Assembly (NCBI GenBank): GCA_028829895.1
Contig: CM054184.1
Location: 49,257,701-49,321,700, forward strand
Reading direction: 5' to 3'
DNA from: Sinotaia quadrata
Taxonomy: Eukaryota; Mollusca; Gastropoda; Architaenioglossa; Viviparidae
DNA: 64,000 nucleotides
The notes beneath the pieces were generated by a model. That model made no database searches. It was not told where the DNA came from and saw only the letters and a list, made by a program, of their open reading frames with translations. A program made the translations under genes and the position numbers. Positions 48,607-60,276 of this stretch are shown piece after piece (within the stretch, counting starts at the first letter, position 1; the number at the start of each line of letters is the position of its first letter).

Positions 48607-50175
48607 AGATCTAGTCAGCACAATATGTCGCACAGAGCTGTAAAAAGTGATTGTGAGTGAGATCAAGCGAAAGAACTTAGTAAGAAACTGGTGTGAAAAC
48701 GGTTTTCTTCCCTTCCCCAGACCAATGAAGCACCCCGGGGCGTCTTGTCAAGACCTGAGTAGAGTAAGGACGTTTTAGTGGCGTGCGTACAAAAAAACAA
48801 ATCAAAACAAACACTAATGGGACCAGTGTCAGAAACAAGCACTAAGGACTCGAACAAGCATACCTTGCGATGGCCAACCCTTGTTATCCAAGCGTACGTG
48901 AGTTATCCAAAATCACGCATACGATCGTCGAAAGGAGAGAAAACTAACGCCAACGGTACCACCAACCACCTACCGACACGGTCTTGAAAAACACAAGAAA
49001 CGACAACAGCCACAAGAGAACGGAGATACTTCTCTCTCCCCTCTCTTTGCCCCAAGTCGCTCCAGGCAGACAGCAAGGGGTTTGGGTAATGATACTCGTG
49101 CCCGTCAGCGGAGGTCTCGGCGGTGTCTGTGTATATGTGCGTCCGTGTGCGCGCGTGTGTGAGAGAGGCGGGGGGGGGGCGAACCTGGGAAGAGAGAAAA
49201 ACATAAAGCACTCGTCACTGAGTCAGAGACCCCGTACGCCCAACGTAGAATGGTGCCAGAGTTGGCCGACTGTTATTTTTTTTTCTCCTGACGTTTCAGG
49301 TAATTTCTACGGTGGTGCTAAGATATTTTCGTTCGAACTACGCAAAGACTGATGCATTTGAGTCCTAGGAACTAAAACATAGAAACAACAGGCAAGAACT
49401 ACAAAACGCAAACAAGCAGGAGAGCGTAACAGAAGAGGGTATGAAGATATTTCAAAAGAGAAAAATAGAAAGCAACAACTCACCCCACCCCACCCCGTCT
49501 CTCTTCCCTTCACATAACACGCACGCACGTACCCGAACAATTATGTGCATTTACTTTTTCACCTATTGGCCATGACACTCTCCCCACACGTGTCATGAAC
49601 AGCTTCTTGTCGAATGCAACATAAGCATATTGTCGCTATTCTTAATCCGCCACAGTTCCGGCTTCAGGCTGCTGAGAGCGGAATGACGCTCTTTAAACAT
49701 ACAAGCGAATCAAGGTAGTTTTTTGTTTTACAAAAGAATGTTTGCGAACCGCACGTGCGATAGATTAGCACACGGCTGTTGGAGTCGGCGTGTTGCCATT
49801 ATCGCATTCCTAGCCCGCACAATAGATTGCCTCCATAACACACCAACAACTGCCTACACAGCACGGTGGGATGTTAAGATGCAGTGGCGGAACAGAGCAC
49901 TATACACAGGTAACCCTCCGATGGCACTAGGATTATTTTGTACAAGACCCGATTGAAACTCCTCCTACAGTGCAATAAATATCCGTCATTAGTAACTGAA
50001 AACACCAGTACTCCTCTCCTGTCATCGATAGTCGTCTTTTAAGTCTTTCTATAACACTTCTTTACTGCCATCGGTAGTCGTCTTTTAAGTAGGAAGGAAG
50101 AAAAACGACTGAAGAAAGGTTAGTGATATGACACAAGAACTACACAACAAAAAAATGAGAGAAAAGGAATGGAAA
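48607..50175. other. Relatively G+C-rich unique block
   Basis: The region 48.7-49.95 kb is visibly richer in G+C and CpG than its surroundings and holds frames on both strands (48663-48857, 48984-49352, 49307-49540, 49723-49956). None is recognisable. It could hold a promoter or non-coding exon, but nothing in the sequence proves it. Confidence 0.35.
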
Positions 50176-50520
50176 ATAGAATACAAAAACAGAATACAGT
50201 ACACATTACAAGGAAAATTTAATACAAATTTAATACAAAGCAGAATACAGAACAGAATATAAAGCAGAGTACGTAACATAATACAAAACAGGATACAGCA
50301 TACAAAACAGAAGTCACAGCAGAATACAGAACATAATTCACAGTAGAATACAGAATATAATATAAAGCAGAATACAAACAGAATTCACAGCAGAATACAG
50401 AATAGAATACAAAGCAGAATTCAGAACAAACTACAAAGCAGAATACCAACATACATCCTAGCAAATCTCTTTTGTATTCTGCTAGAAGTATGTCCGTATT
50501 CTGCTTTGTATTTTGTTTTG
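50176..50520. repeat. Short-unit repeat with an inverted right arm
   Basis: Units of about 12 bp, 'cagaatacaaag', run to about 50455. The strand sense then flips: 50468-50520 reads 'attctgctttgtattttg', the reverse complement of the units. The two arms could pair as a hairpin. Confidence 0.88.
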
Positions 50521-50794
50521 TAATCTCTTTTGTATGAAACCAATGAAAACAAAACAACCGACCAATAAACAGAACGTTACTTAGAACGAAAAGCAAAATA
50601 ATAATCATAAAAAGAAGAAGAAAACAACAAGCTGGTCACGGTCACAATAAATTTAACCGAACTTCCGAGTCAGCAAAAACGTAATATTTCCCCGAAAAAC
50701 AGTTCGGCACTATTATTTGTTATATAAATCAGAAAAGAACTAGTGGCTTTGAATTAATCAAGAATGCATCAGAGGTGCTTTAATTTAGGTGAAA
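50521..50794. other. Unique DNA
   Basis: Nothing is recognised. Confidence 0.5.
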
Positions 50795-51415
50795 TATCTG
50801 TAGTGGTCCTTTCTGAACAAACTAAATATTATTTTAATTGAATCTCTTTAGAAGTCCTATAACAAACTAAATATTGTTTTAATTAGATCTCTAAAAACGA
50901 AATATTATTTTAATTCAGATCTATATAGTGATCCAATCTGAACAAACTGTTATTTTAATTCAGATCTATATAGAAGTCCTTTAAAAAACGAAATATTATT
51001 TTAATTCAGATCTATATAGTGATCCAATCTGAACAAAGTGTTATTTTAATTCAGATCTATATAGAAGTCCTTTAAAAAACGAAATATTTTAATTCAGATC
51101 TATATAGTGATCCAATCTGAACAAACTAAGCGTTATTTTAATTCAGATCTATATAGTGGTCCTTTAACAAACTAATATCTATGGAGTCGTCATTTAGCAA
51201 ACTAAATATTATTTTAATTCGGACTTAGGTAATGTCCTTTTAGCAAAATTAAATACTATTTTAATTCAGACCTATGTATTGGTCCTTTGTGAACAAAGTA
51301 AATAATATTTTAATTCAGACCGATGGTCGATCATTTAACAAACTAATTATTGTTTTAATTCAGATCTATGGTCGGTCATTTAACAAAGTAAATATTATTT
51401 TAATTCAGATGGTTG
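50795..51415. repeat. Diverged 45-60 bp minisatellite, about 12 copies
   Basis: Units contain attattttaattcagatcta + tatag.ggtcctttaacaaact. A 65-bp sub-unit repeats near 50895-51085. Confidence 0.92.
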
Positions 51416-51764
51416 AAATGCTAGCCAGATATGAGATGCCCACATTTAGTCATTTGTGTTCTGTGCATGACGTAGGGGAATCGCCTAGCTGACTTCAAGA
51501 CTGTCATATACACGTATCAATGAACCAGCCCAGCGTATGCATACTCATTGCACCCATGGTCCAAGGGTTAACTTCCTAGCATACATTGACACCAAGCATG
51601 ATTTTTGAGAGTGCTGGTTCCTGGTCTGAAGGTATATATGTCTTGTGATCAATGGACTACAATGTCTGGCACATCTATTCGGCATTGATTTGTTCCTACC
51701 TGAAAGACAACCGCAACGTGACGTCATACACTGTCAAGGGATGCCATGGGAGGTGTTGTTCTTC
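51416..51764. other. Unique DNA
   Basis: A perfect TGACGTCA lies at 51719-51726. Minus frame 51545-51727 is unrecognised. Confidence 0.5.
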
Positions 51765-51890
51765 AGAAACTCTAGTTAAGTGTGCACTCTCTGAAAGAAA
51801 CTGATCAGTTGACTAAAACTCTAGTTAAGTGTGCACTCTCTGAAATAAACTGATCAGTTGACTACAAACTCTAGTTAAGTGTGCAATATT
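51765..51890. repeat. 50-bp minisatellite, 2.4 copies
   Basis: The unit starts aactctagttaagtgtgcac. Confidence 0.95.
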
Positions 51891-52270
51891 GTTATTAAAT
51901 TTTATCTTGCTATCTTCACCCACATTTGCATAATTTCTTGTGAAGCTAGTATGGGGGCGGAGCCAGAGGAATTAATATCATAATTATAACTGATAAAGGT
52001 GGAAGATAATGTTATCAGATAAGCACGTCAGCTGATTTATCTGTTGGTATGTTGTTTGAATAATAGCCTGTATATATGTCATATTAGCGGAAGGATAAGT
52101 CAGGCCGTCCAGCTGCCACTAGTGTTGGAAGTGATATAAAAATTTCATATTGATAATTTAGAATTTGATACAGTGGCAGGGTCAATAAATATAACCGGAC
52201 ACGTGACAATCATAGATAAAAGTAGATGAAACAAGTGGTAAATAAAAGAAGGGGTGGAAATATTTGTCTA
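51891..52270. other. Unique DNA
   Basis: Nothing is recognised. Confidence 0.5.
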
Positions 52271-53270
52271 ACATTACATTCACTGTGAGGTAAACCTGCA
52301 CAGTCAAGATATAAGTATACCATTACACACAATGTGACGTAAACCTACACAAGCAAGATGTAAGTATACCATTACACACAATGTGACGTAAACCTACACA
52401 AGCAAGATGTAAGTATACCATTACATACAATGTGGATGTAAACCATCACAGGCGAGACATAGGTATTCCATTATACTAAATGTGACCTAGATCTATTCAG
52501 GCAAAACAAATTAATACCATTGCACAGAGATGAGACGTAGATCTACACAGTCAAGATGTACGTATACCATTACACACAATGTGACGTAAACCTGCACAGT
52601 CAAGATGTACGTATACCATTACACACAATGTGACGTAAACCTGCACAGTCAAGATGTACGTATACCATTACACACCATATGACGTAAACCTGCACAGTTA
52701 AGATGTAAGTTTACCATTACACTCAATGCGACTCAGATCTATACAGGCAAGATGTACGTCTACCTTTACACACAATGTGACGTAAACCTATATAGGAAAG
52801 ATGGTGCATACCATTACACATAGATATAGAGGCAAATTTTACGTAAACCATTTCACATAGATCTGACGTACAACTATACAAAGGCAAGATGTACTTATAC
52901 CATTACACATAGATCTGACGTACAACTATACAAAGGCAAGATGTACTTATACCATTACACATAGATCTGACGTACAACTATACAAAGGCAAGATGTACTT
53001 ATACCATTACACATAGATCTGACGTACAACTATACAAAGGCAAGATGTACTTATACCATTACACATAGATCTGACGTACAACTATACAAAGGCAAGATGT
53101 ACTTATACCATTACACATAGATCTGACGTACAACTATACAAAGGCAAGATGTACTTATACCATCACACATAGATCTGACGTACAACTATACAAAGGCAAG
53201 ATGTACTTGTACCACTACACATAAATCAGACGTAGACCTATACAGACAAGATGTATTAACCAATGCACTC
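52271..53270. repeat. 1-kb minisatellite, 50-57 bp units, about 19 copies
   Basis: Units read taccattacacacaatgtga + cgtaaacctacacagtcaagatgtacgta. From about 52853 to 53215 a homogeneous 52-bp version (acatagatctgacgtacaac...) takes over for seven copies. TGACGTA(A/C) is in most units. Confidence 0.96.
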
Positions 53271-53810
53271 TGTGTAGGGTATAAAGAGATTACGAAAATG
53301 CCACTGTTTATATTAATTCAGCCTTGATAGGACTAATGATATTTACTGTTTACGTCTAGTTCAGTCATCTTGGCTGGTGTTCTCTAAAGTGAGGGAGGGG
53401 CGTGATAGCGTACTTCGGAGGTAGCACTTTAGATACGTACACATTCATGTATACGTCAGCACGAGGTGTTTACAGGCGTAGAAAACTCACAACACAGCAC
53501 AGTTACGATTATGCCCCCCTCCCCACCCCCCCCCCCCCACACACACCGACGTTCTTTCCTGCGTGTAAATACGGGCACTTATTCGAACTTAGTAAACGTG
53601 GAATGGCTTATGGTTCTTTGATCTGATTCATTAATCAGTGCGGTTACAAATATTACTCAGTGTTTCGGGCTATTCAGAGGTCAAATTGACATTATTTTTC
53701 TATGTCCAGATGTCCAGATGAGTCCGCAATTTACTGTAGTTCTTCCTCCTGCTCATCAACTAAACTTTCAAACTGGCAAGTTCAAACTTTTTGCTCACTA
53801 TATTATGTTG
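53271..53810. other. Unique DNA
   Basis: A C-rich run lies at 53514-53540. Plus frame 53402-53626 is unrecognised. Confidence 0.5.
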
Positions 53811-54199
53811 TGTGACTAAAGCAGTATAAGTGAAGTATGACTAGAGCAATACAATAAGTGAAGTATGACTAGAGCAGTACAATAAGTGAAGTATGACTAA
53901 AGCAGTACAATAAGTGAAGTATGACTAAAGCAGTACAATAAGTGAAGTATGACTAAAGCAGTACAATAAGTGAAGTATGACTAAAGCAGTACAATAAGTG
54001 AAGTATGACTAAAGCAGTACAATAAGTGAAGTATGACTAAAGCAATACAATAAGTGAAGTATGACTAGACCAATACAATAATTGAAGCATGAATACAGCA
54101 GTACGACATTAATTGAAGTATGACTAGAGCAATAATACAATAATTGAAGTATGACATTAATTGAAGTATGATTAGAGCAGTACTATACTAACTGAAGTA
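53811..54199. repeat. 28-bp minisatellite, about 14 copies
   Basis: The unit is gtatgactaaagcagtacaa + taagtgaa. The right end is diverged. Confidence 0.96.
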
Positions 54200-54627
54200 T
54201 GAACGTCTGCGCAATATTCGTACATCCTTGTGAGGCTGTTGTAGTCGTTCTTGTTGGCAGTGGTGGTGGGTCGTTTTTCTTTCTTCTGGTGTCAGATGAA
54301 GTGCATTTCAAAGGTAAAGGAAATAGCGTTGCCTTTTCGTGTGTTTAGGATGTTTTTGAACATATTCTGCCAAATAACAGGACAGTAGCTGTGTATGAAG
54401 CAACATTAGCACCAAACTGATTGCTAAATCACCTCTGGTAAAGAAGGGGAAAAACGAAAAATTCTGGTAAAGAAGGGGGAAAAACGCTCTCATTTTATTT
54501 ATAAAAGGCATTCTTCCACAACAGTGCAGAGAGAGGGAGATGATTAGGTCCGATGGAGTTGTTTGTAGTTAGCTACCTAAAAGGTGGGTTAGATTATTCG
54601 AAATATGACCGTGAAATCCTGTGTCTT
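54200..54627. other. Unique DNA with a small duplication
   Basis: Two copies of 'ctggtaaagaaggggga' lie at 54433-54490. Minus frame 54308-54511 is unrecognised. Confidence 0.5.
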
Positions 54628-54738
54628 GTTGAAACATTATGTAGGTGACACAGTTAAGAACAAACGTGTAAGGGCAGGACTTGTTGAAACATTATGTAGG
54701 TGACACAGTTAAGAACACACGTGTAAGGACAGGACTGA
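54628..54738. repeat. Two-copy duplication, about 56 bp
   Basis: Both copies contain cttgttgaaacattatgtag + gtgacacagttaagaaca. Confidence 0.95.
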
Positions 54739-55934
54739 AGGAAGCGTTTATTGTATCACCATGGTTACGTTTTCAACAACATAAGAGTAAAGACTATGCT
54801 GACTTTTCGTGACTAGTAACGTGACAGTAGTCTTAACTGGAAGGTGTGGCTTGCCTAAATGCTGTAGACAGTCCTAGAAGGTTGTGTATTTAGTGGCCCT
54901 TAAAAATCTAAAGACTGACCAGGGGTGGATTACCAGCAAGATTAACAACGGGCAATAAACTAACTTCAGTATTAACTCAGTGACCATCCCGTCATCCTAG
55001 GGAAGGGCTTCCCGAAGAAATAAAAACGCAGACACACGGAGGGACACAAACAGACACTCCTTTCCATAGAGTTTTAGACAGAAGTCGTTTGAGTGAGTCA
55101 TACTATCTGCTGTGACGTTTTTGAATAAAATCAACGACCATGTATTCGGTTTCGATCACATGTGTTAATTAAAAACAGCTAGGATGTTAAAGATTTCCAC
55201 GGAAGTCTGGTTATCCCCGAAAACAGATCTAGGGGAGGTAGAGTGCACCCCTCACTCTCATACAAAAAAGCTCCTACACTCCACTCCTACACTCCACACG
55301 TGTGTATGATGACGTGACTGTGTGATTCACGAACACAGGGAGAGAGCTAGGAGGCTGCAATGTGGTATGGAAGCGTGGTTTAGACACGGGGCGGATATAC
55401 CGGTCCAGGGTCGTATTTTACCTCATGCTCATGGGCACATTGAAACATTAGATTATGTGATATATTCATTTAATATCTGACCAATTGCCGATATTTTTTA
55501 ATTCTAGTACAAGATAGTGTTATATTAAGATGAATTTTATTATAAATACATTCAAGTGTTTCGAACCAACGAAATAGCTTACCTGAGCTGTACTTTGAAG
55601 TATTTAAATTATTTAGCTTTCAGAAGAAGAGGTAAATTAGAAGAACAAAAATTGGTAGAGCTGGGTGTATATTCAGAGTTTTGTCTAGAGCACTGTATAG
55701 TACATGCTAAGTATGTTCGTTCGTTCTATGCTTGCAGTAAATCCCTGAGCATAACGAGAAAAAAAATGCATGACCATTTGTACTAATATATCTCTAAGCT
55801 TTACGGGCGTATTTTCATACTACTGTTATATCTCTAAGCATTAAGGACGTACATTGATACTTGTATACAAAATCCGTTACGTTATGATGAAATTCTTTGT
55901 ACAAAAGTATGAAGAATCTGAGGTCTTAGTTTGT
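54739..55934. other. Unique DNA
   Basis: Plus frame 55556-55786 (76 codons) is not repetitive but is unrecognised. No gene is supported. Confidence 0.5.
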
Positions 55935-56170
55935 CAGACCACCGTGCGTGGACTATCGATAGCTTTCTAGGACAACGTGCGTGTGGACTGTATCCTAATG
56001 TTCCAGGACAACGTGCGTGTGGACTGTCTTTTACATACCAGGCCATCGCGTGTGTAGACTGTATCCTAAGCATTCAGGACAACGTGTGTGTGGACTGTCT
56101 TTAGCGTCCATACTATTGCGTGCGTGGATTGTATCTTTAGTATCCAGACCGCCGCCTGTGTGGGTTGTGA
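55935..56170. repeat. Diverged 36-bp minisatellite, about 6.5 copies
   Basis: The unit reads ccaggacaacgtgcgtgtgg + actgtcttta. Frames on both strands with GLYPKH/SPHAR repeats are artefacts. Confidence 0.92.
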
Positions 56171-56400
56171 CTTTGCTGGAAGTTCTCTCCTCGACTCTAA
56201 TGTTTTCACACAAAAAACCCCAGCCAAACAGTATCTTTCTGCTTTTTTAAAATTATATAAATGGCTGGCCAATTTGTTTCCGGAATTTAGGAAAAAAACA
56301 ACCCAGTACTCATCAGAAATGCCAGATGATACGGTTGCAGAACGTTCTGTTTTTAAATTACAACTACATCACAGACGTCAGGTGTGCAGAGTCAGTATTG

Positions 56401-56721
56401 TCACTGTAATCTTATAGTCTGTATGTTTGTGGAAGTGTCTTTGCCATGTGTTTTACTGTAATCTTATAGTCTGTATGTTGGTGGAAGTGTCTTTGCCATG
56501 TGTTTTACTGTAATCTTATAGTCTGTAAGTTGGTGGAAGTGTCTTTGCCATGTGTTTTACTGTAATCTTATAGTCTGTATGTTTGTGGAAGTGTCTTTGC
56601 CATGTGTTTTACTGTAATCTTATAGTCTGTATGTTTGTGGAAGTGTCTTTGCCATGTGTTTTACTGTAATCTTATAGTCTGTATGTTTATGGAAGTGTTT
56701 TTGCCATGTGTTTTACTGTTG
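56401..56721. repeat. 52-bp minisatellite, six copies
   Basis: The unit starts actgtaatcttatagtctgt. The copies are nearly identical. Confidence 0.97.
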
Positions 56722-56749
56722 CAATCTCGAAACGCGCTAAGGCCATTAA

Positions 56750-57003
56750 GCAATAGAAGCCAATCTGGCAAATTTAGTAATGTATCCCAAAGCCGTGTGC
56801 CAATCCGGCAAATGTAATAATGTATATCAAAACCATGTGCCAATCTGGCAAATTTAATAACGTTTCACAAAAGCCTTGTGGCTATCTGGCAAATTTAATA
56901 ATATGTCCCAAAGTTATGTGCCAATCTGGCTAATTTAATAATGTATCTCAAAGCCATGTGCCAATCTGGCAAATTTAGTAATGTATCCCAAAACCCATGT
57001 GCC
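56750..57003. repeat. 41-bp minisatellite, about six copies
   Basis: The unit starts gccaatctggcaaatttaat + aatgtatcccaaa. Confidence 0.94.
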
Positions 57004-58651
57004 AAGAGCAACCCGATGTATAAGAATGAATCAGGAAGCTAAAATGCCTAACTTTAGATCCCGTGTGATTGGGTCTGTCGAAAACAATAACAGAAGAAAC
57101 AGAAATGGTTTTGAGACATTAAAAAATGAGGCAAAAACAAATACATTCGTAAAAGAACACTGATTTTTATTGGTTGTTGCAAGCTGCTGAAGGCATTAAT
57201 GTGACGAATGACTTGTGCAAACATTTTTGTATTTTGAAAATCGTACTCGACGTCCCTGCGTTCTTTTAACAGTCCCAGACATACAATGGGTCGGTTGCGA
57301 GACTAACAAGCAAGGTTGATTTAGTTATTGCTTTGACCTTGAAACTCGGTTGTCTTGAAGTCTGGTGCCGCATAGCAAAAGGGTTACGTGAAACGCCCAC
57401 CCCTTTCTGCGAGTCAGGAACAACGCAGCTACTTGTAAAGATAACTGAATGTACGTACGGATGAGCTGAAAGGCGGGTGGATGAGTGAAATGTTACATTT
57501 AAACCAGTTGGGTGGGCTATCATGTCAGCAATCACTCGTTAGATGCAAACAATAAGGTGATTGCCGATTTCTATAGCTTCCATTAGGGAGCAAGATTACA
57601 TCAGGACTCTCTTTGTTTATCAAGTCGTGCTGGTTTCGCTCATGTCAAACAGAAAGGGTTTGATGTTTAAGTACCAGTTTTATGACTTGTGTCGACACAT
57701 TTTGTACTTTAAAAATACATCGCGAATTTTTCATCTTTTGTTTAATTTGAATTTTAACTTGTGTGCTTCGACTCTTCGTCTTCCATTAGAAACTGAAATG
57801 CTGCTATTATTGGGGTTGTGTGTTTTAAACTGATTTGGGACAGAACCAACAGTCATCTCGAGTATCCTCTATCCAGTGTCCAGCATTTATGGCCAGGTTT
57901 TAGTGCTGGTATACTTTTGAGACCAAGAGATTCATGATATTGGAAGTCTGAGAAGTGGTGTCCTGTAAGGGTTGTCCGTAAGGTACCGCTTGCATCTAAT
58001 TCTTGTCTTGCACGGCAAAGTTTGTTTTGTCAAGGAAGGGATACCATACATTCTTGAGTATAATTAGTTTGATTCGACCTTGTGTGCCGAATTTTATGAC
58101 CACCGTGTAGTATCATTGTCATGGTAATTTTCTTTGATGGGACACTGCATGGCTCTATTCTTTGTTCTACATGCATCTGGACAGGGTGAAGATTTACCTA
58201 TAGGAAATGATTAGGATTTGTCTGAGCATTATTTGAGTCTGTACGTATATACGTATGCATATATTGAACGCATTCAGTGGGGCCTGTTCAGGGAATCTCT
58301 CTGATACATCTAGCATTCTAGCTGAAAGAGTTTGATTCATTGTTTTTATTCTACGCAGTTCGTTCCGTTCTTCGTTTGTTTTATTGCATATAATAAGTGT
58401 TGACAGAATTAAACTGCTAGAGTCGTTGTAAATTGATAGTTTGATAGGGTTCTCTGCGAACTGGTTCAACTTTCCGATATTCATTTTATTTTATTTTATT
58501 TCAACAAAATAAAGCATTTTTAAATTCAACATTATATTTGGAGAGTATCATATGTTGATTTATGAGATGTTGCTTTCGTTGATTCAGAGAGATTGTGATT
58601 TTATTATTTCTGTGAATTTGTTAATATTTGTGACGTCAGTGAGCAAGAGTC

Positions 58652-58687
<36 letters not shown>

Positions 58688-59065
58688 AGAATAACTTATT
58701 TTTTCTTCTTCGGTTTAAACGAGCGTACGTTCTTTATTTGGAAATAGTAACATACGGTGCCCAGGGTGGGGTAAATGTATGTATACACACATACATACAT
58801 GTATGCTGGTATAAAAATCCATGTTCTAAACGTTCGTCTTTGGACCTCGCCTAGGGGTCGTTGAGTGAAAGCAGTTATCTGACAGTATTCTATGATAAGC
58901 AGAGTGGGTCAGATATCGTTCGGTAAGATCGTTATTTTTGTAATGTACATAACGGGCTTGACCAGGATGATCGATTTGGCATTATTTTTCATGGTCTTAA
59001 ATAATTATAATTAAATATTAATATATAATATAGAAAAGTATTTAATAAATGAGGAAAGACAGACA

Positions 59066-59066
<1 letters not shown>
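57004..59066. other. Unique DNA left of the LINE array
   Basis: (AT)n lies at 58654-58685 and a perfect TGACGTCA at 58631-58638. Frames at 57266-57535 (minus), 57561-57833 (plus) and 58194-58484 (minus) are unrecognised. Confidence 0.5.

Positions 59067-59093
<27 letters not shown>
59067..59093. repeat. (ATT)n tail of LINE copy B
   Basis: Nine units, at the outer 3' end of the tandem LINE array on the minus strand. Confidence 0.95.
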
Positions 59094-59096
<3 letters not shown>

Positions 59097-60263
59097 CCTC
59101 TTTCCACGACTTCTGTTTGACTGTCGGTTGTGATCCAAGGTCTCGGAATCTTACCAAGATTCTGGGAGATCCAAGGTTTTACGGAGGATGTGGGCACTTC
59201 CGAGGAGCGCTGCTTTGAGTAGTGGAGCGATTCTGTGGTTTCCAGGGAGTTTATTCAGGTAGCCTTCCAATTCAGATGTTATGTTCCCCAAGGCTCCTAT
59301 CACTATAGGTATCACTTCTGCTTTTACATTCCACAGTCTCTGGATTTCTAATCTGAGGTCTTGGTATTTTTCTATTTTTTCTATTTCTTTTGTTTTTAAT
59401 TTTCTATCACTTGGAACAGCGACATCAATGATTGATACTGTTCTGTTGGCCTTATTGAGAACTACAATGTCTGGTCTTCGTGCAGGAATCACCCGATCTG
59501 TTCTTATCTCGAAGTCCCACAGTATTTTGACTTCTTCTGTTTCGGTGACTGCTTCTGGTTGATGCATCCATGCTCTTTCTGGGGTTTGTATGCCATAGTT
59601 CTCACACAGATTTCTATGTATGTGTTTTGCCACTTCATTGTGTCGTTTGGTGTATTCCGTTCCAGCCAGAACTTGACATCCAGATAGTATGTGCTCTGTT
59701 GTCTCATCCATGGATTTGCAGAGTCGACATTTGGAATCATTTGAAATTTTCATGATTTTCGCTTTGTGTGCTTTGGTGTTGAGTGCTTGATCTTGTGCAG
59801 CTGTTATGAGTGCTTCTGTTTCTGCTTTCAATCCTGCCTCTTTCAACCATTTGTACGTTGATAGCTTTGTTGATATTTCGTCGGCTTGTCGTACATACTG
59901 GCCATGCAGAGGTTTCTGGCTCCATGTATGTGCTAGTTCTTGCTTCGTTGTTTTCTTCCATGTTTCTTTGTCTGTTTCTGGGGGGTGGAATAGTCCACTC
60001 ATTTTTACTGCTTCTATCAGTGGATCATTTTTGTTGTTATACCAGATGTAGTCCACAAGGCCAATGACTTCTGCTTCAATGACATGTTTGATTTTCTTGA
60101 GACCTCTGCCTCCCATTTTTCGAGATACATAGAGCCTGTCTACGTCTGCTTTGGGGTGTAAGGCTTTATGTATTGTGAGTAGTTTTCTTGTTTTCCTGTC
60201 CAGTTCATTTATTTCATTTGCTGTCCAATCTATGATACCTCCAGTGTAGCTTACTACAGGTAT
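59094..60263 (-). mobile_element. R4/Dong-like LINE, copy B, 5'-truncated
   Basis: Minus-strand copy ending ...GAGGCTG at 59094 before (AAT)9. It starts within the ORF at 'atacctgtagtaagctac', just after the reverse transcriptase. Its 3' UTR is of the ACCTTGGATCACAACC type. The 5' end abuts five ATT units and then the 3' end of copy C. Confidence 0.92.
59151..60263 (-). CDS. LINE ORF fragment (copy B)
   Basis: Open from the 5' junction to the stop at 59151-59153, about 370 residues, matching residues about 200-569 of copy C; the first ATG is at 60116. It keeps the RT-thumb-like segment (SYTGGIIDWTANEINELDRKTRKL), the C-X2-C-X8-H-X4-C finger, and the RRPD...IDVAVPSD endonuclease core. It is the most diverged of the five copies: IWYNNKNDPLIEAVKMSG, TKLSTYKW, QTPERAW, NKANRTVSIID, RKLKTKEIEK. 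It has no stop or frameshift. It lacks the RT catalytic core and so cannot move on its own. Confidence 0.85.
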   Translation of the reverse strand: MPVVSYTGGIIDWTANEINELDRKTRKLLTIHKALHPKADVDRLYVSRKMGGRGLKKIKHVIEAEVIGLVDYIWYNNKNDPLIEAVKMSGLFHPPETDKETWKKTTKQELAHTWSQKPLHGQYVRQADEISTKLSTYKWLKEAGLKAETEALITAAQDQALNTKAHKAKIMKISNDSKCRLCKSMDETTEHILSGCQVLAGTEYTKRHNEVAKHIHRNLCENYGIQTPERAWMHQPEAVTETEEVKILWDFEIRTDRVIPARRPDIVVLNKANRTVSIIDVAVPSDRKLKTKEIEKIEKYQDLRLEIQRLWNVKAEVIPIVIGALGNITSELEGYLNKLPGNHRIAPLLKAALLGSAHILRKTLDLPESW

Positions 60264-60276
60264 TATTATTATTATT
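60262..60276. repeat. (ATT)5 spacer between LINE copies B and C
   Basis: The shortest of the three internal spacers. It overlaps the microhomology at the copy B 5' junction. Confidence 0.95.
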
